Source: Candidatus Eisenbacteria bacterium
GTDB lineage: Bacteria; Eisenbacteria; RBG-16-71-46
Direction of reading: 5' to 3'
DNA length: 64,000 bases
NCBI GenBank assembly: GCA_020847735.1
Contig: JADLBL010000001.1
Span: 248,001-312,000, forward strand
Part shown: positions 52,962 to 61,333 of the stretch, piece after piece
How the letters are laid out: each line of letters begins with the position of its first letter
How positions within the stretch are numbered: position 1 is the first letter of the stretch
Made by a program: the position numbers and the translations under genes
The notes under the pieces: model-generated
The model's input: only the letters and a program-made list of their open reading frames with translations
Database searches by the model: none
What the model was told of the DNA's origin: nothing

Positions 52962-53795
52962 TCAGACCTTGGTCGCGCGGGTCATCAGGTACGACTGTCG
53001 CATCCCGTTGGACTCGAAGTAGCTCGAGGCCAGCTCGTCGCTCTCGCGGCGGTACTCGGCCAGTTTTGCCGGGTCGCTTTTCTCGAGCGACTCGACCAGT
53101 TTCAGAACCGGGCCGGCGGTTCGCTCGGTGGCGTACCGAAGATGCTGAGGGCTCAGGGTGTTGACCAGCATGAGGTCGCGTTCGAAAACGATCTCCCGCA
53201 CCGCGGCCCCGAGGCGCTCCCGGACGACTCCCGGGTCGCCCCACTGCACCGGCGGCGCGACGCCCGGCGGCGGAGGGGGCGCGTAGCGTGCGGTGAGCGC
53301 GAACAGGCGGCCCACGAACTGGTCCGGCGGCCAGGTCGAAAACGCGATCGTGCCACCGGGCCGCAGCACGCGCAGCATCTGGGCGATCGCGAGATCCGGC
53401 CGCGGCGCGAACATGTGACCGAACTGGCTGAGCACGACGTCGAACTGCGCATCCGCGAACGGCAACGCCTCGACGTCGGCTTCGTGCCAGTCCACCGCCA
53501 CCCCGGCGATCTCCGCGTTGTGGCGCGCCTGATCGATCAACTCCGGCGTGAGGTCCGCGGCGGTCACTTTCGCCCCGAGCCGCGCCGCCGTCACCGCGAC
53601 GACGCCCGTGCCCGACCCCACGTCGAGCACACGCTGTCCGGGCTGCACGCCCGCGAAGCGCACCAGCCGCGCCGCCGACGGGGTCGTGAAGACCGCCAGG
53701 GGACCGAAGTGCGCCCACGACGCACGCTGATTCGCCTTGAACTTCTCGAACGGATCGGACGTCGCCGCGTCGGATGACGAACTGGTTTGGCTCAC
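52962..53795 (-). CDS. Class I SAM-dependent methyltransferase
   Basis: A 277-residue cytoplasmic methyltransferase of the UbiE/Methyltransf_11 type. Motif I is LDVGSGTGVVAVTAARLG; the acidic end of strand 2 is AADLTPELI; later motifs are DVEALPFADAQFDVVLSQFG and LRVLRPGGTIAFSTW. A C-terminal extension of about 100 residues is typical of small-molecule methyltransferases. The substrate is unknown. The start is a GTG at 53795 with AGGAGG five bases upstream; the frame is open further but without a better site. Confidence 0.88.
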   Translation of the reverse strand: MSQTSSSSDAATSDPFEKFKANQRASWAHFGPLAVFTTPSAARLVRFAGVQPGQRVLDVGSGTGVVAVTAARLGAKVTAADLTPELIDQARHNAEIAGVAVDWHEADVEALPFADAQFDVVLSQFGHMFAPRPDLAIAQMLRVLRPGGTIAFSTWPPDQFVGRLFALTARYAPPPPPGVAPPVQWGDPGVVRERLGAAVREIVFERDLMLVNTLSPQHLRYATERTAGPVLKLVESLEKSDPAKLAEYRRESDELASSYFESNGMRQSYLMTRATKV

Positions 53796-54015
53796 GAACC
53801 CTCCTGATGGACTTCGCCAGCGGCCTTCGAAACGAGCCCGCGTCCCGGGCCGGGCGCCCTGCGTGCGCTGTCGCAAGGCAGGTTCGGCGAAGCTATCGGC
53901 TGGCCCGCGGCGCCTCAACGACAATCTCGGTCCGGCGCGGGACGCGACCGCGAGGGACCGCCCGGTCGGGGCTCGCGCCTCGCGATCCGGCCTCAGGCGT
54001 CCCCGACGCCGAGCG

Positions 54016-55053
54016 TCACTTTCGCGCGCCGGTCGGAGCGCCCCAGCCGAGTTGAACCACTTCGAAGTCGTCCGCCGTCAGGCTCGCGAAGGCGGGATTC
54101 AGCACGTCGTTGTTCCAGCGCGCATCCATCGTTCCCGAAACGAACAAATCACTACCATTGTCCGCGACGATCAGGCCGTGGGTCTTCATCGCCTGGAAGA
54201 TGCGCTGGACCTGCGGCGTGAAGCCGCTCAGGTCCACGCCCGGCTTGAGGCGCAACCGCGCGCCCATGGGGAGCGCACCGGCGGTGTTGCCCGCGACGTG
54301 TGATGCCGGCCAGACGCTGCCGTTGGTCGCGCGCACGGTGACCCTGAACGCGTGCCCGATCGCCGCCCCCGAGACGGATTCGTCCCAGCGCACGAGCCCC
54401 GGCAGGATCGCCAGCCCGGCGGCGTCGGCGGAAGTCCAGCCGTCCGGTCGGCGGGCGTTCGAGGAGAGGTCGAACGTCGCCCCGGAGCCCGCCTCCCATC
54501 GGGCAGCCGACGAGTTCCAGCGCGTGGCCCAGGTTTCGAAGAGCAGGCGCCGGGATCGATCCACGATCAACAGGTGCCGGTCACCGCTCGAACCGCCACC
54601 CGCGATCGCGCCCTCGATGTACCCGGCTTGCGTGCGCGCGATCGCGGGAATCGGGTAGCCGGCCGGGCGTCCGGGAGCTCCCGCGTCGCTCTGGCTGCCG
54701 TACGGCGAGAATGTGACCGGAACGAGCGGCTGGTTCGCCCCGACCACGACGTAGGGCATTCCGAAAGGTGGCGGCCCGAAGTCGGGGTGCATGGAGCGCG
54801 TGGCCGTCGGGTTGCCCGGGGTGCGGCCGCTGACGAAATCAATGAACGCGGCGGAGCCCGGGTCCACGGGCGCGGAGGAGATGTCGAGGTTCCACCAGTT
54901 GTCCACGGGGAATAGCGGCAGGTCGGTGAGATCGGGCACGAGCGCGACACTGTCCGCGCCCGCGCCTCCCGGGGCGGTGGGCGAGGCGCCACTGCCGCAG
55001 CCGGCGAGCGTCGCGAGGCCGAGGCAGAGCGTGGCGGCACGAAGCGCGTTCAT
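54016..55053 (-). CDS. Lipoprotein of unknown function
   Basis: A 345-residue protein with signal peptide and lipobox LAGC (Cys19). I do not recognise a named family. Visible features: DNWWNLDISSAPVDPGS near residue 50, HPDFGPPPFGMPYVVV, GGSSGDRHLLIVDR, LFETWATRW, and a C-terminal LRLKPGVDLSGFTPQVQRI with MKTHGLIVADNGS. The pattern of aromatic residues and Asp suggests a secreted beta-rich enzyme or binding protein acting on a cell-surface polymer. It stands alone, followed by a 220-base gap with nothing I can identify. Confidence 0.7.
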   Translation of the reverse strand: MNALRAATLCLGLATLAGCGSGASPTAPGGAGADSVALVPDLTDLPLFPVDNWWNLDISSAPVDPGSAAFIDFVSGRTPGNPTATRSMHPDFGPPPFGMPYVVVGANQPLVPVTFSPYGSQSDAGAPGRPAGYPIPAIARTQAGYIEGAIAGGGSSGDRHLLIVDRSRRLLFETWATRWNSSAARWEAGSGATFDLSSNARRPDGWTSADAAGLAILPGLVRWDESVSGAAIGHAFRVTVRATNGSVWPASHVAGNTAGALPMGARLRLKPGVDLSGFTPQVQRIFQAMKTHGLIVADNGSDLFVSGTMDARWNNDVLNPAFASLTADDFEVVQLGWGAPTGARK

Positions 55054-55174
55054 GGCGGCGACGTGTAGCGCCCCGCGTGCGGGACCGCAAGCGACGCGTG
55101 GCGGCCCCCGGCACGGGCCACATCGCTTTCAGGGTCACGCCCCCGCGGACGCGGTCGCCGGGAGCCGCCGGGCC

Positions 55175-56332
55175 TCACTCGCTCGCGAGGCGGCGGAGAA
55201 GCACGATCGTCGTGTCGTCCTCCCGCGGTCTGCCTCCGGCATGCCGGTCGAGCCGGACCAGCAGCTCGCATTGGACCTCCGCGAGGTCCGCCGCCGCCGT
55301 GGACGCCAGGCTCGCGCGGAGGCGTTCGAGGCCGAACAGTTCGTTCGAGGCGTTCATCGTTTCGGTGACCCCGTCGGTGAACATCACCAGCGTGTCGCCG
55401 GGATCCAGAAGTTCCTCGCCGGCCACGTACCGGCGATCCGGAAAGGGACCCAGCGGCAGGCCCGCGCGATCCTCGAGCGGCGCGACGCTTCGGTCGCGGG
55501 CGCGCACGATGAGGGGTGGGTCGTGGCCCGCCAACGCGTACTCGAACCGGCCGCTCCCGGGATCGAGGGTCAGGTAGGCCGCGGTCAGGAACCAGCCGGG
55601 AGGGAGCATCCTTCCCAGTTGCTGGTTCAGCCGCTCGAGCACTTCGGCCGGATGAGACATGGCCGAGGGCTGTGCGCCGAGCAGCGCGCGGCCCATCGCC
55701 ATCAGGACCGCCGCGGGAGCGCCATGTCCGGTCGCATCGGCGACGACCACGCCCACGCGTCCGTCCTGCAGACGGAATCCGTCATAGTAGTCGCCGCCCG
55801 CCCGGGTGCTGGTCGCGTAGTGCACCTCCCATGCGTAACCGGGCATGCGGGGAAGCTCCCGGGGCAGGAGTCCACGTTGCAACTGGCCGACCGCGAGGAA
55901 CTCCCGGTCGAGCGCCTCGCGGGCCTCGTTCGCGTGCGCCGTGAGCCGGCGCTGCAGATCCGCGTCGGCCGCGACGCGCGAGACCGTCCAGGCGGTTCCG
56001 AAGTAGATCGCAAGCTCCGCGGCGGCGTTGGCGAACAGGATCCCGGGCCTCGAGAAGGGCATGCCGCCGACGCGCTGGCAGACGAGCCACGCGGCGGCGC
56101 TCATGACCGCGACGCCCATGCCCCGTGCCCGACCCGTGAACCACGCCGCGTACGCGACGGGAATGATGTAGAAGAGCGACGAGGAAAGCTCGTACCCGGT
56201 CTGCAGGTCGGCGAAGCAGGCTCCGGCCAGCAGGACGAGCGCCACCAGATCGGATCGCGCGGTGGTGACGCCGTCGCTTCTCGACCGCCGAGCTTCCGAC
56301 TGCCGGGGCAAATCGCGCTTCAGGGTGTACAT
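55175..56332 (-). CDS. Membrane-bound SpoIIE/PP2C-type serine phosphatase
   Basis: A 385-residue protein. Three or four membrane helices occupy about 25-125 (VALVLLAGACFADL, LFYIIPVAYAAWF, MGVAVMSAAAWLV, LAIYFGTAWTVS). A short coiled linker leads to the SpoIIE domain (about 165-385), with metal-binding Asp in GGDYYDGF, VVVADATGHG, FTDGVTET and EDDTTIVLLRR. The hydrophobic part may sense a membrane signal; the phosphatase would act on an anti-sigma-factor antagonist, as in partner-switching systems. No such partner is in the window. ATG 56332 has GAGGG upstream. Divergent from the P450 gene. Confidence 0.88.
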   Translation of the reverse strand: MYTLKRDLPRQSEARRSRSDGVTTARSDLVALVLLAGACFADLQTGYELSSSLFYIIPVAYAAWFTGRARGMGVAVMSAAAWLVCQRVGGMPFSRPGILFANAAAELAIYFGTAWTVSRVAADADLQRRLTAHANEAREALDREFLAVGQLQRGLLPRELPRMPGYAWEVHYATSTRAGGDYYDGFRLQDGRVGVVVADATGHGAPAAVLMAMGRALLGAQPSAMSHPAEVLERLNQQLGRMLPPGWFLTAAYLTLDPGSGRFEYALAGHDPPLIVRARDRSVAPLEDRAGLPLGPFPDRRYVAGEELLDPGDTLVMFTDGVTETMNASNELFGLERLRASLASTAAADLAEVQCELLVRLDRHAGGRPREDDTTIVLLRRLASE

Positions 56333-56573
56333 TCCGCACCCTCGATTGGGACGCGCGGCGATGCTCGACGAGCCTTCGGTCCTTCGACGGGCCCGTTCGC
56401 CGCGCACTCCACCAGGATGGACGCACGTGCGCGTACCCGGGGTCCGACCGAAGACCCGGCTCGTGATCACGCTCCGTCAAGTCCTGCGGTGCGCGCGACG
56501 ACCCTATTGCGACGACGCGCCCCGGCCGCGGGACACGAGACTCCAGAACCTCACGCCGATCGCATGGAGACGC

Positions 56574-57671
56574 ATGAGCACTTCCGATCCGAACGCGGGT
56601 CCGGCAGGCCCGACCGGGACGTCCGTTCCCGCGGACGCCGTGACGGTCAGCGGGCACGCCGAAGTCGTCCGGGTCGCCACAGACCCGGTTCGTTTCTCTA
56701 ATGCCGCCTCCCGCTTTCTTCAGATCCCGAACGGACTCGACGGCGCGGAGCACGACCGATTCCGTGCGCTCGTGGACCGGTACTTCACCCCCGGGGCGCT
56801 TGCGGAGTTCGAGCCGGCCTGTCGGCGGGTGGCTTGCGAACTCACGGGGTCGATCCGCCCCGGAGAGGTCTTCGACGCGGTGGGCGGACTCGGCGGCCGC
56901 TTCGCGGTCCGGGCGCAGGTCGCCTGGCTGGGCTGGACGCCCGCGCTCGAGGAGCCGTTGCTGGAGTGGTTGAAGGACAAGTTCGAGAGCATGAGAAGCG
57001 GTGACCCTGCGCACGCCGAGGACGCGGCGCGCCGGTTCGACGCGCTCGTCCTGCCGCTGCTCGAGGAGCGCCGGGACTCGGACGGTTCGCGGGACGTCAC
57101 CGACCGGCTGCTGCACGACACGAGCGCCGGGCGCCCGCTGACCGATGCGGAGGTCGTTTCGATCCTGCGCAACTGGACGGGCGGAGACCTCGCGTCGATC
57201 GCCCAGTGCGTGGGTGTCATCGTCCACGACCTCGCGGCGCACGAGTGCATCGACCGGCGCCTGCGGGACGAGTCGTCGGATCCGCGGTTCGACGAAGGTC
57301 TCGAGGAACTCCTGCGCCGGAACGATCCGTTCACCTCGAGCCGCCGGGTCGCCACCTGTCCCGTCGAGGCCGGTGGCTCCCGGGTGCGAACCGGTCAGCG
57401 CGTCACGCTGGACTGGCGCGCCGCGAATCGGGATCCGGGGGTTTTCAGGGACCCCGACGCCTTCGACCCGCATGGCAACGCCGCGCACAACCTCGTCTAC
57501 GGCGTCGGCCCGCACGTCTGCCCGGGACGACCGCTCGTTCGCATGGAGCTGCGCGAACTCGTGCGGGCGCTTCATTCCGACTTTCGCCGGCTGGTCCTGG
57601 CGGGCGCACCCGTCGAGGAACGTCCTCCGATGGGCGGGTTCCGCTCGGTTCCCGTTCGCGCGCTCGCCTGA
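56574..57671 (+). CDS. Cytochrome P450, short form
   Basis: A 365-residue haem monooxygenase-like protein, shorter than the usual 400 or so. The haem-binding loop is YGVGPHVCPGRPLVRMEL with the Cys ligand, the K-helix EELLR gives the ExxR pair, and the I-helix reads NWTGGDLASIA. In the I-helix the acidic residue is present, but the following Thr that normally helps proton delivery is replaced, so it may use peroxide or have altered activity. ATG 56574 has GGAG five bases upstream. Neither a ferredoxin nor a reductase gene is nearby. The substrate is unknown. Confidence 0.85.
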   Translation: MSTSDPNAGPAGPTGTSVPADAVTVSGHAEVVRVATDPVRFSNAASRFLQIPNGLDGAEHDRFRALVDRYFTPGALAEFEPACRRVACELTGSIRPGEVFDAVGGLGGRFAVRAQVAWLGWTPALEEPLLEWLKDKFESMRSGDPAHAEDAARRFDALVLPLLEERRDSDGSRDVTDRLLHDTSAGRPLTDAEVVSILRNWTGGDLASIAQCVGVIVHDLAAHECIDRRLRDESSDPRFDEGLEELLRRNDPFTSSRRVATCPVEAGGSRVRTGQRVTLDWRAANRDPGVFRDPDAFDPHGNAAHNLVYGVGPHVCPGRPLVRMELRELVRALHSDFRRLVLAGAPVEERPPMGGFRSVPVRALA

Positions 57672-57677
57672 ACTCCG

Positions 57678-57695
57678 GCGCGGCGGGTGCCGCGC
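57678..57695. terminator. Short hairpin between convergent P450 and antiporter genes
   Basis: GCGCGGC (57678-57684) pairs with GCCGCGC (57689-57695) around a GGGT loop, filling the gap between the two stops. Confidence 0.4.
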
Positions 57696-58880
57696 TCAGG
57701 ATCGGCCGACCTCGGGCCCCGGCCCCACCGCGGGCGCGTGAAGCTCGAAGCCATCCGGCAGGGGGCGCCGCAGGAAGAAGCTGGGCAGCATCGTGGTCAC
57801 GATCGTGTACAGGATCACGCCGCCGAAGATCTCGGCCCGGACGCCGAAGCGGTCGCGCAGGATCTCGGCGATGACGAGCCCGAAGACGAGGGTCGGAAGC
57901 ATCGCCACCGCCACGCGCAGTCCGGTGCGTGGCGACTCGTGCAGTGCCAGCCATCGGTGCAGGACGACCGCGCCGGCCCGCAGCGGAACCATCGAGGCGA
58001 GGAACACGGCTCCGTACGCGAGCGCACCCACGGACAGATCCTCGCGGCGCAACTGCAGGCCGGCCCCCAGGAAGTAGAAGGGCACGAAGAACGAGGCGAA
58101 CATCTCGACCGCGTGGATCATCTGCTCCGAGGCGATCGCCGGCAGCCGTTCGCGGAAGCGCTGCGCGGACATGCCCACGACGAACGCGCCGACCAGGTAG
58201 TACACCCCCAGCTCGCGCGTCACGAACGAGCAGACGACCGCCATCATGAGCAGGAATGCGAACTCCGAGCGGGGCGCGAACGGCACGACGACCGAAGCGA
58301 AGGCGCGGAACAGCAGCGGCAGCAGGGCGATCATGCCCAGCAGCACCACGGTCGAGACGGCGAAACGTTCGATCGTCGTGGATTGCAGGGCCGCGAACAT
58401 GACGAGCAGTGCGAGAAGTTCGGTCGCGATCGCCTTGGCCTTGACCCAGCGCTTCTCGACGTCCGCGAGGCCGAATTGGCCGATCGAATCGAGGATGAAC
58501 CCGGTGGAGGGAGTCAGGAGTCCGAGGGCCAGCAGGGTCGCAGCTCTCGGCTCGAGTTCCAGAAGGCGCGCCACCGCGAACGCCACTCCTGCGAGCAGCG
58601 CGGTACGGACCGCGAGGTGCTGGGAGAGCACTCCCGCGTTCGCCCGCAATTCGCGGACGTCCACCTCGAGTCCGGCGAACAGGAAGAGCGCCGAGATGCC
58701 GAACGCCGAGAGCAGGTGAATCGTCGTGTCGTGCTGGTACAGCCCGAAGCCGATCCCCGCGGCGACGCCGAGGGCGAGGCTGGTGATCGCCGGCGGAACG
58801 GCGAACCGTTGCAGGGCTCGCGGGATCACGAACAGCGCGAACAGGACGCCGACGTAACCGATCTCCGGCGAGAAGGTCAC
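57696..58880 (-). CDS. Monovalent cation:proton antiporter, CPA2 type
   Basis: A 394-residue inner-membrane protein with about 12 helices of the Na+/H+ exchanger (KefB/CPA2) family. LFLFAGLEVDVRELRAN, the LLTPSTGFILDSIGQFGLAD region and the GAFVVGMSAQRFRE segment match the conserved core. There is no C-terminal TrkA-N regulatory domain, so it is a bare carrier of short length. It is the upstream partner of no operon that I can see; the next gene starts ten bases away on the same strand. Likely exchanges K+ or Na+ for protons. Confidence 0.9.
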   Translation of the reverse strand: MTFSPEIGYVGVLFALFVIPRALQRFAVPPAITSLALGVAAGIGFGLYQHDTTIHLLSAFGISALFLFAGLEVDVRELRANAGVLSQHLAVRTALLAGVAFAVARLLELEPRAATLLALGLLTPSTGFILDSIGQFGLADVEKRWVKAKAIATELLALLVMFAALQSTTIERFAVSTVVLLGMIALLPLLFRAFASVVVPFAPRSEFAFLLMMAVVCSFVTRELGVYYLVGAFVVGMSAQRFRERLPAIASEQMIHAVEMFASFFVPFYFLGAGLQLRREDLSVGALAYGAVFLASMVPLRAGAVVLHRWLALHESPRTGLRVAVAMLPTLVFGLVIAEILRDRFGVRAEIFGGVILYTIVTTMLPSFFLRRPLPDGFELHAPAVGPGPEVGRS

Positions 58881-58889
58881 GGTCCGGGA

Positions 58890-59693
58890 TCAGCTCCGCG
58901 TCCGGCGGCGGCGGCGGGCGGGAGCTTCGCTGGCGACGCTCACCACCATCCACGTGCCGCTGCGCTCGTCCTTTCGGATCTGGACGAGGCCCGCGTCCTG
59001 CGCGTCCTCGAGCAGTTCGCTGAAGCTGCCGTAACCGAGGGCCGCCTCGCTGAATGCCGGCCGCTTGCGCTTCATCGTGTCCTTCACCAGCGATGCCTGG
59101 ATGACGTCGAAGTTCTCGCGCTGGAGCGCACGCACCGTGTCGGCCAGCAGCCGGAAGGCGGAATCGCGTCCCTGCGCCGGCCGCTCGTCGGCTTCGGCCG
59201 GCTCGTGGGCCTGCTCGAGGTCCTCGTAGTAGATGAACTCGTCGCAGGCGTTGGCCAGCAGCGGCGAGGTGGACTTCTTCATGCCGAGTCCGATCACGTG
59301 CCGGCCGTTCTCCTTGAGCTTGGCGACCAGGGGGGAGAAGTCGCTGTCGCCCGAGACGATCACGAACGTGTCGATGTGCTCCTTGCTCCAGCACAGGTCC
59401 ATCGCGTCCACGACCAAACGGATGTCGGCGGAGTTCTTGCCGGTGGTTTCGCGCCGTGGGATCTCGATCAGCTCGATGCCGTTCTCGTGCAGGCTCCGGG
59501 TGTGATTGCGGAACCGGTTCCAGTCCGCGTAGGCGACCTTGACGATGACGCGGCCCTTCTCGAGCAGGCGGTCGAGGATGCGGCGCACCTCGAAGGGCGA
59601 GGAGGGGTCGCGCAGCCCGAGGGCGATGTTCTCGAAGTCGATGAACATCGCGATGCTCAACTGCTGGCCGACAGGCGGGGGGGAAGCCTTCAC
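58890..59693 (-). CDS. NYN-domain protein with C-terminal OST-HTH (LOTUS) domain
   Basis: A 267-residue protein. The N-terminal NYN/PIN-like nuclease domain (about 12-160) shows the acidic residues in MFIDFENIALG, KNSADIRLVVDAMDL and IVSGDSDFSPLV. The C-terminal domain (about 180-255) is OST-HTH/LOTUS-like (KRKRPAFSEAALGYGSFSELLEDAQDAGLVQIR), which in other proteins binds RNA. The pair is known as a bacterial LabA/DUF88 architecture and suggests an RNA-processing endonuclease. GTG 59693 has AAAGG seven bases upstream. It ends ten bases before the antiporter gene. Confidence 0.9.
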   Translation of the reverse strand: MKASPPPVGQQLSIAMFIDFENIALGLRDPSSPFEVRRILDRLLEKGRVIVKVAYADWNRFRNHTRSLHENGIELIEIPRRETTGKNSADIRLVVDAMDLCWSKEHIDTFVIVSGDSDFSPLVAKLKENGRHVIGLGMKKSTSPLLANACDEFIYYEDLEQAHEPAEADERPAQGRDSAFRLLADTVRALQRENFDVIQASLVKDTMKRKRPAFSEAALGYGSFSELLEDAQDAGLVQIRKDERSGTWMVVSVASEAPARRRRRTRS

Positions 59694-59887
59694 GCGGTTG
59701 CCTTTCTGAAGGAGCGGGACGCTTCGGGGTCCGGGCATGCTAGGGCGCGGCCGGTAATGGCGCCACACTCCGCGTCGGGCAATCCGGGGAGGGCGAACAC
59801 CTCGCCCGCTTGACAGCCGGTCGGCCCATCATGTTGAGTAGGCTTCACTGTGTTCGTTGGCCTCAACTAGCCGAGTCGGAGATCCAC

Positions 59888-60514
59888 GTGGTCTGTCCCT
59901 TTGCGAGCCTGCTGGGTGTCGGTGCCGCGGCCGCGGGCACGAAACGGTTGTTCGTTCGTGACTACCGTTACCGGGCCTACACATGGTCGGTGACCGCCCT
60001 GCTGACCGCGGGCTGGCTCTTCTACTTTCTCGCCATGAGGCGTCCCGGCCTTCGCATCACGCTCGAGGTGGCCAGTGTCCTCGCCCTCGTGATCGGCGCG
60101 CTCCGGGTGCGCACGCTGGTCCGCAGCGGGCAGGTCGCGCCGCTGACCGCGGGCGCCTTCGGCCGGGTGCTCGCGGCCTTCGGTTACGCGGTGCGCTCGC
60201 CCTGGGTGGCGGGAGCCAAGGCATGGCTGTTCGCCATGCTCGTCTTCGAGTGGCTCGGTCGGGCGCATTTCACCGCGCTCGAGTACGCCGTCAGCGTCGC
60301 CGTCGTGCTCGCCCTGCTCACCGTCCGATTGATGCGCCGGCCTGTGGGCACCCGCTTCGAGTCCCTCGAACGCTTCGGCGCCGGCGCGACCGCCTCCACG
60401 TGCCCACTCGGTTTCGGCTGCGCGGTGGGCGGGCCGCCGTCCGCGAGGGACCCGGGCGAAGGTTCGCCCCGCGAGGCGGAAGCGGTGACGTTCGCGGCGG
60501 GCGCCGAATCATGA
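59888..60514 (+). CDS. Membrane protein of unknown function, coupled to heme oxygenase
   Basis: A 208-residue protein with about four membrane segments (ALLTAGWLFYFLAM, ITLEVASVLALVIGAL, AWLFAMLVFEWLG, AVSVAVVLALLTVRL) and a Gly/Pro-rich, probably soluble tail. No family is recognised. I chose GTG 59888, with GGAG six bases upstream; in-frame ATG and TTG starts lie nearer a TTGACA box at 59810-59815. Its stop overlaps the heme oxygenase start (ATGA), so the two are made together. Confidence 0.65.
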   Translation: MVCPFASLLGVGAAAAGTKRLFVRDYRYRAYTWSVTALLTAGWLFYFLAMRRPGLRITLEVASVLALVIGALRVRTLVRSGQVAPLTAGAFGRVLAAFGYAVRSPWVAGAKAWLFAMLVFEWLGRAHFTALEYAVSVAVVLALLTVRLMRRPVGTRFESLERFGAGATASTCPLGFGCAVGGPPSARDPGEGSPREAEAVTFAAGAES

Positions 60515-61221
60515 GCGGCGTCGCCCACGAAGCCGTTCCCGCCGTCACGCCGCTCTCGGCGCGCCTGCGCGCCGAAACGCGCGAACGGCACGACCAGGTC
60601 GAGCACGCCGCGGTCATCAACCGCTTCGTGGTCGTCCGGGTTCCCGCTCCGGGCTCGGCGCCGGAGGGCGCGGAGCGGGACGCCCGCCAACGCGCGCTCG
60701 CGGACTACCGCGAGGTCTACCGGCTCTTCCTGCTCGCGTCGCACGGCTTCGAGGCCGCGGTGCTCGACCGCCTCGCCGGATCGTCCGTCCACGAAGGTGC
60801 GCGCGAGAGCGGCTGGTCGGACGAGGACGTGCCCGCGCCCCTCCTCATCCGCGACGACCTGCGGCAGGTCTTCGGTCCCGACGCGATCGGTTCGCTTCCC
60901 GGCATGGAAGGCCTGCCCGAGGTCCGCTCGCTCGCGGAGTATGCGGGCATGGAGTACGTGCGCCGCGGCTCGCGCGCGGGCGGCGCCGTGATCGGCGCGG
61001 TGGTGGCCCACAACCTGGGCTTCACGCGCGAGCACGGGGCGTCGTTCCTGCTGCAGTACGGGCGCGACACCCGGCGCGTCATGGTCGCGTTCAAGGAATG
61101 GGTGGACTCGCTGCCCTTCTCCGAGGCCGAAGCCCGGGATGCGGTCGCCTCCGCGAACGCGACGTTCCTGGCGGTCGAGCGCTGGCATCGGCATCTCGAG
61201 CGGACGCTGATCCGGCGCTGA
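60511..61221 (+). CDS. Heme oxygenase (biliverdin-producing type)
   Basis: A 236-residue cytoplasmic protein of the bacterial heme oxygenase fold. It has the N-terminal helix with the likely proximal His in RAETRERHDQVE, then YREVYRLFLLASHGFEAAV and, as the distal helix, EYAGMEYVRRGSRAGGAVIGA, followed by NLGFTREHGASFLLQYG. It would open heme to biliverdin and release iron and CO. It overlaps the upstream membrane-protein gene by four bases. The family is diverse, so electron donor and exact product are not certain. Confidence 0.85.
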   Translation: MSGVAHEAVPAVTPLSARLRAETRERHDQVEHAAVINRFVVVRVPAPGSAPEGAERDARQRALADYREVYRLFLLASHGFEAAVLDRLAGSSVHEGARESGWSDEDVPAPLLIRDDLRQVFGPDAIGSLPGMEGLPEVRSLAEYAGMEYVRRGSRAGGAVIGAVVAHNLGFTREHGASFLLQYGRDTRRVMVAFKEWVDSLPFSEAEARDAVASANATFLAVERWHRHLERTLIRR

Positions 61222-61281
61222 CCGGGCCTGCTTCCGCGATGGAGCGGAATCGGGAGTTCTTGCCGGCACGCGCGGGGGCAT

Positions 61282-61290
61282 GCTACACGG
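61282..61290 (+). promoter_or_regulatory. -10-like element for the MFS gene
   Basis: TGCTACACG, 18 bases after a TTGCCG (61261-61266). The leader would be about 40 bases. Weak -10 match. Confidence 0.35.
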
Positions 61291-61333
61291 GAGGCGCTCA
61301 CGGACGAGAAGTCCCACCCGGGTGGCCCATCCC

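Noticed and set aside
59810-59815. Perfect TTGACA as promoter of the membrane-protein/heme-oxygenase pair
   Set aside because: No convincing -10 hexamer lies 16-18 bases downstream; only TTGAGT or a TAGGCT too far away. Noted in the gene entry but not called as a promoter.
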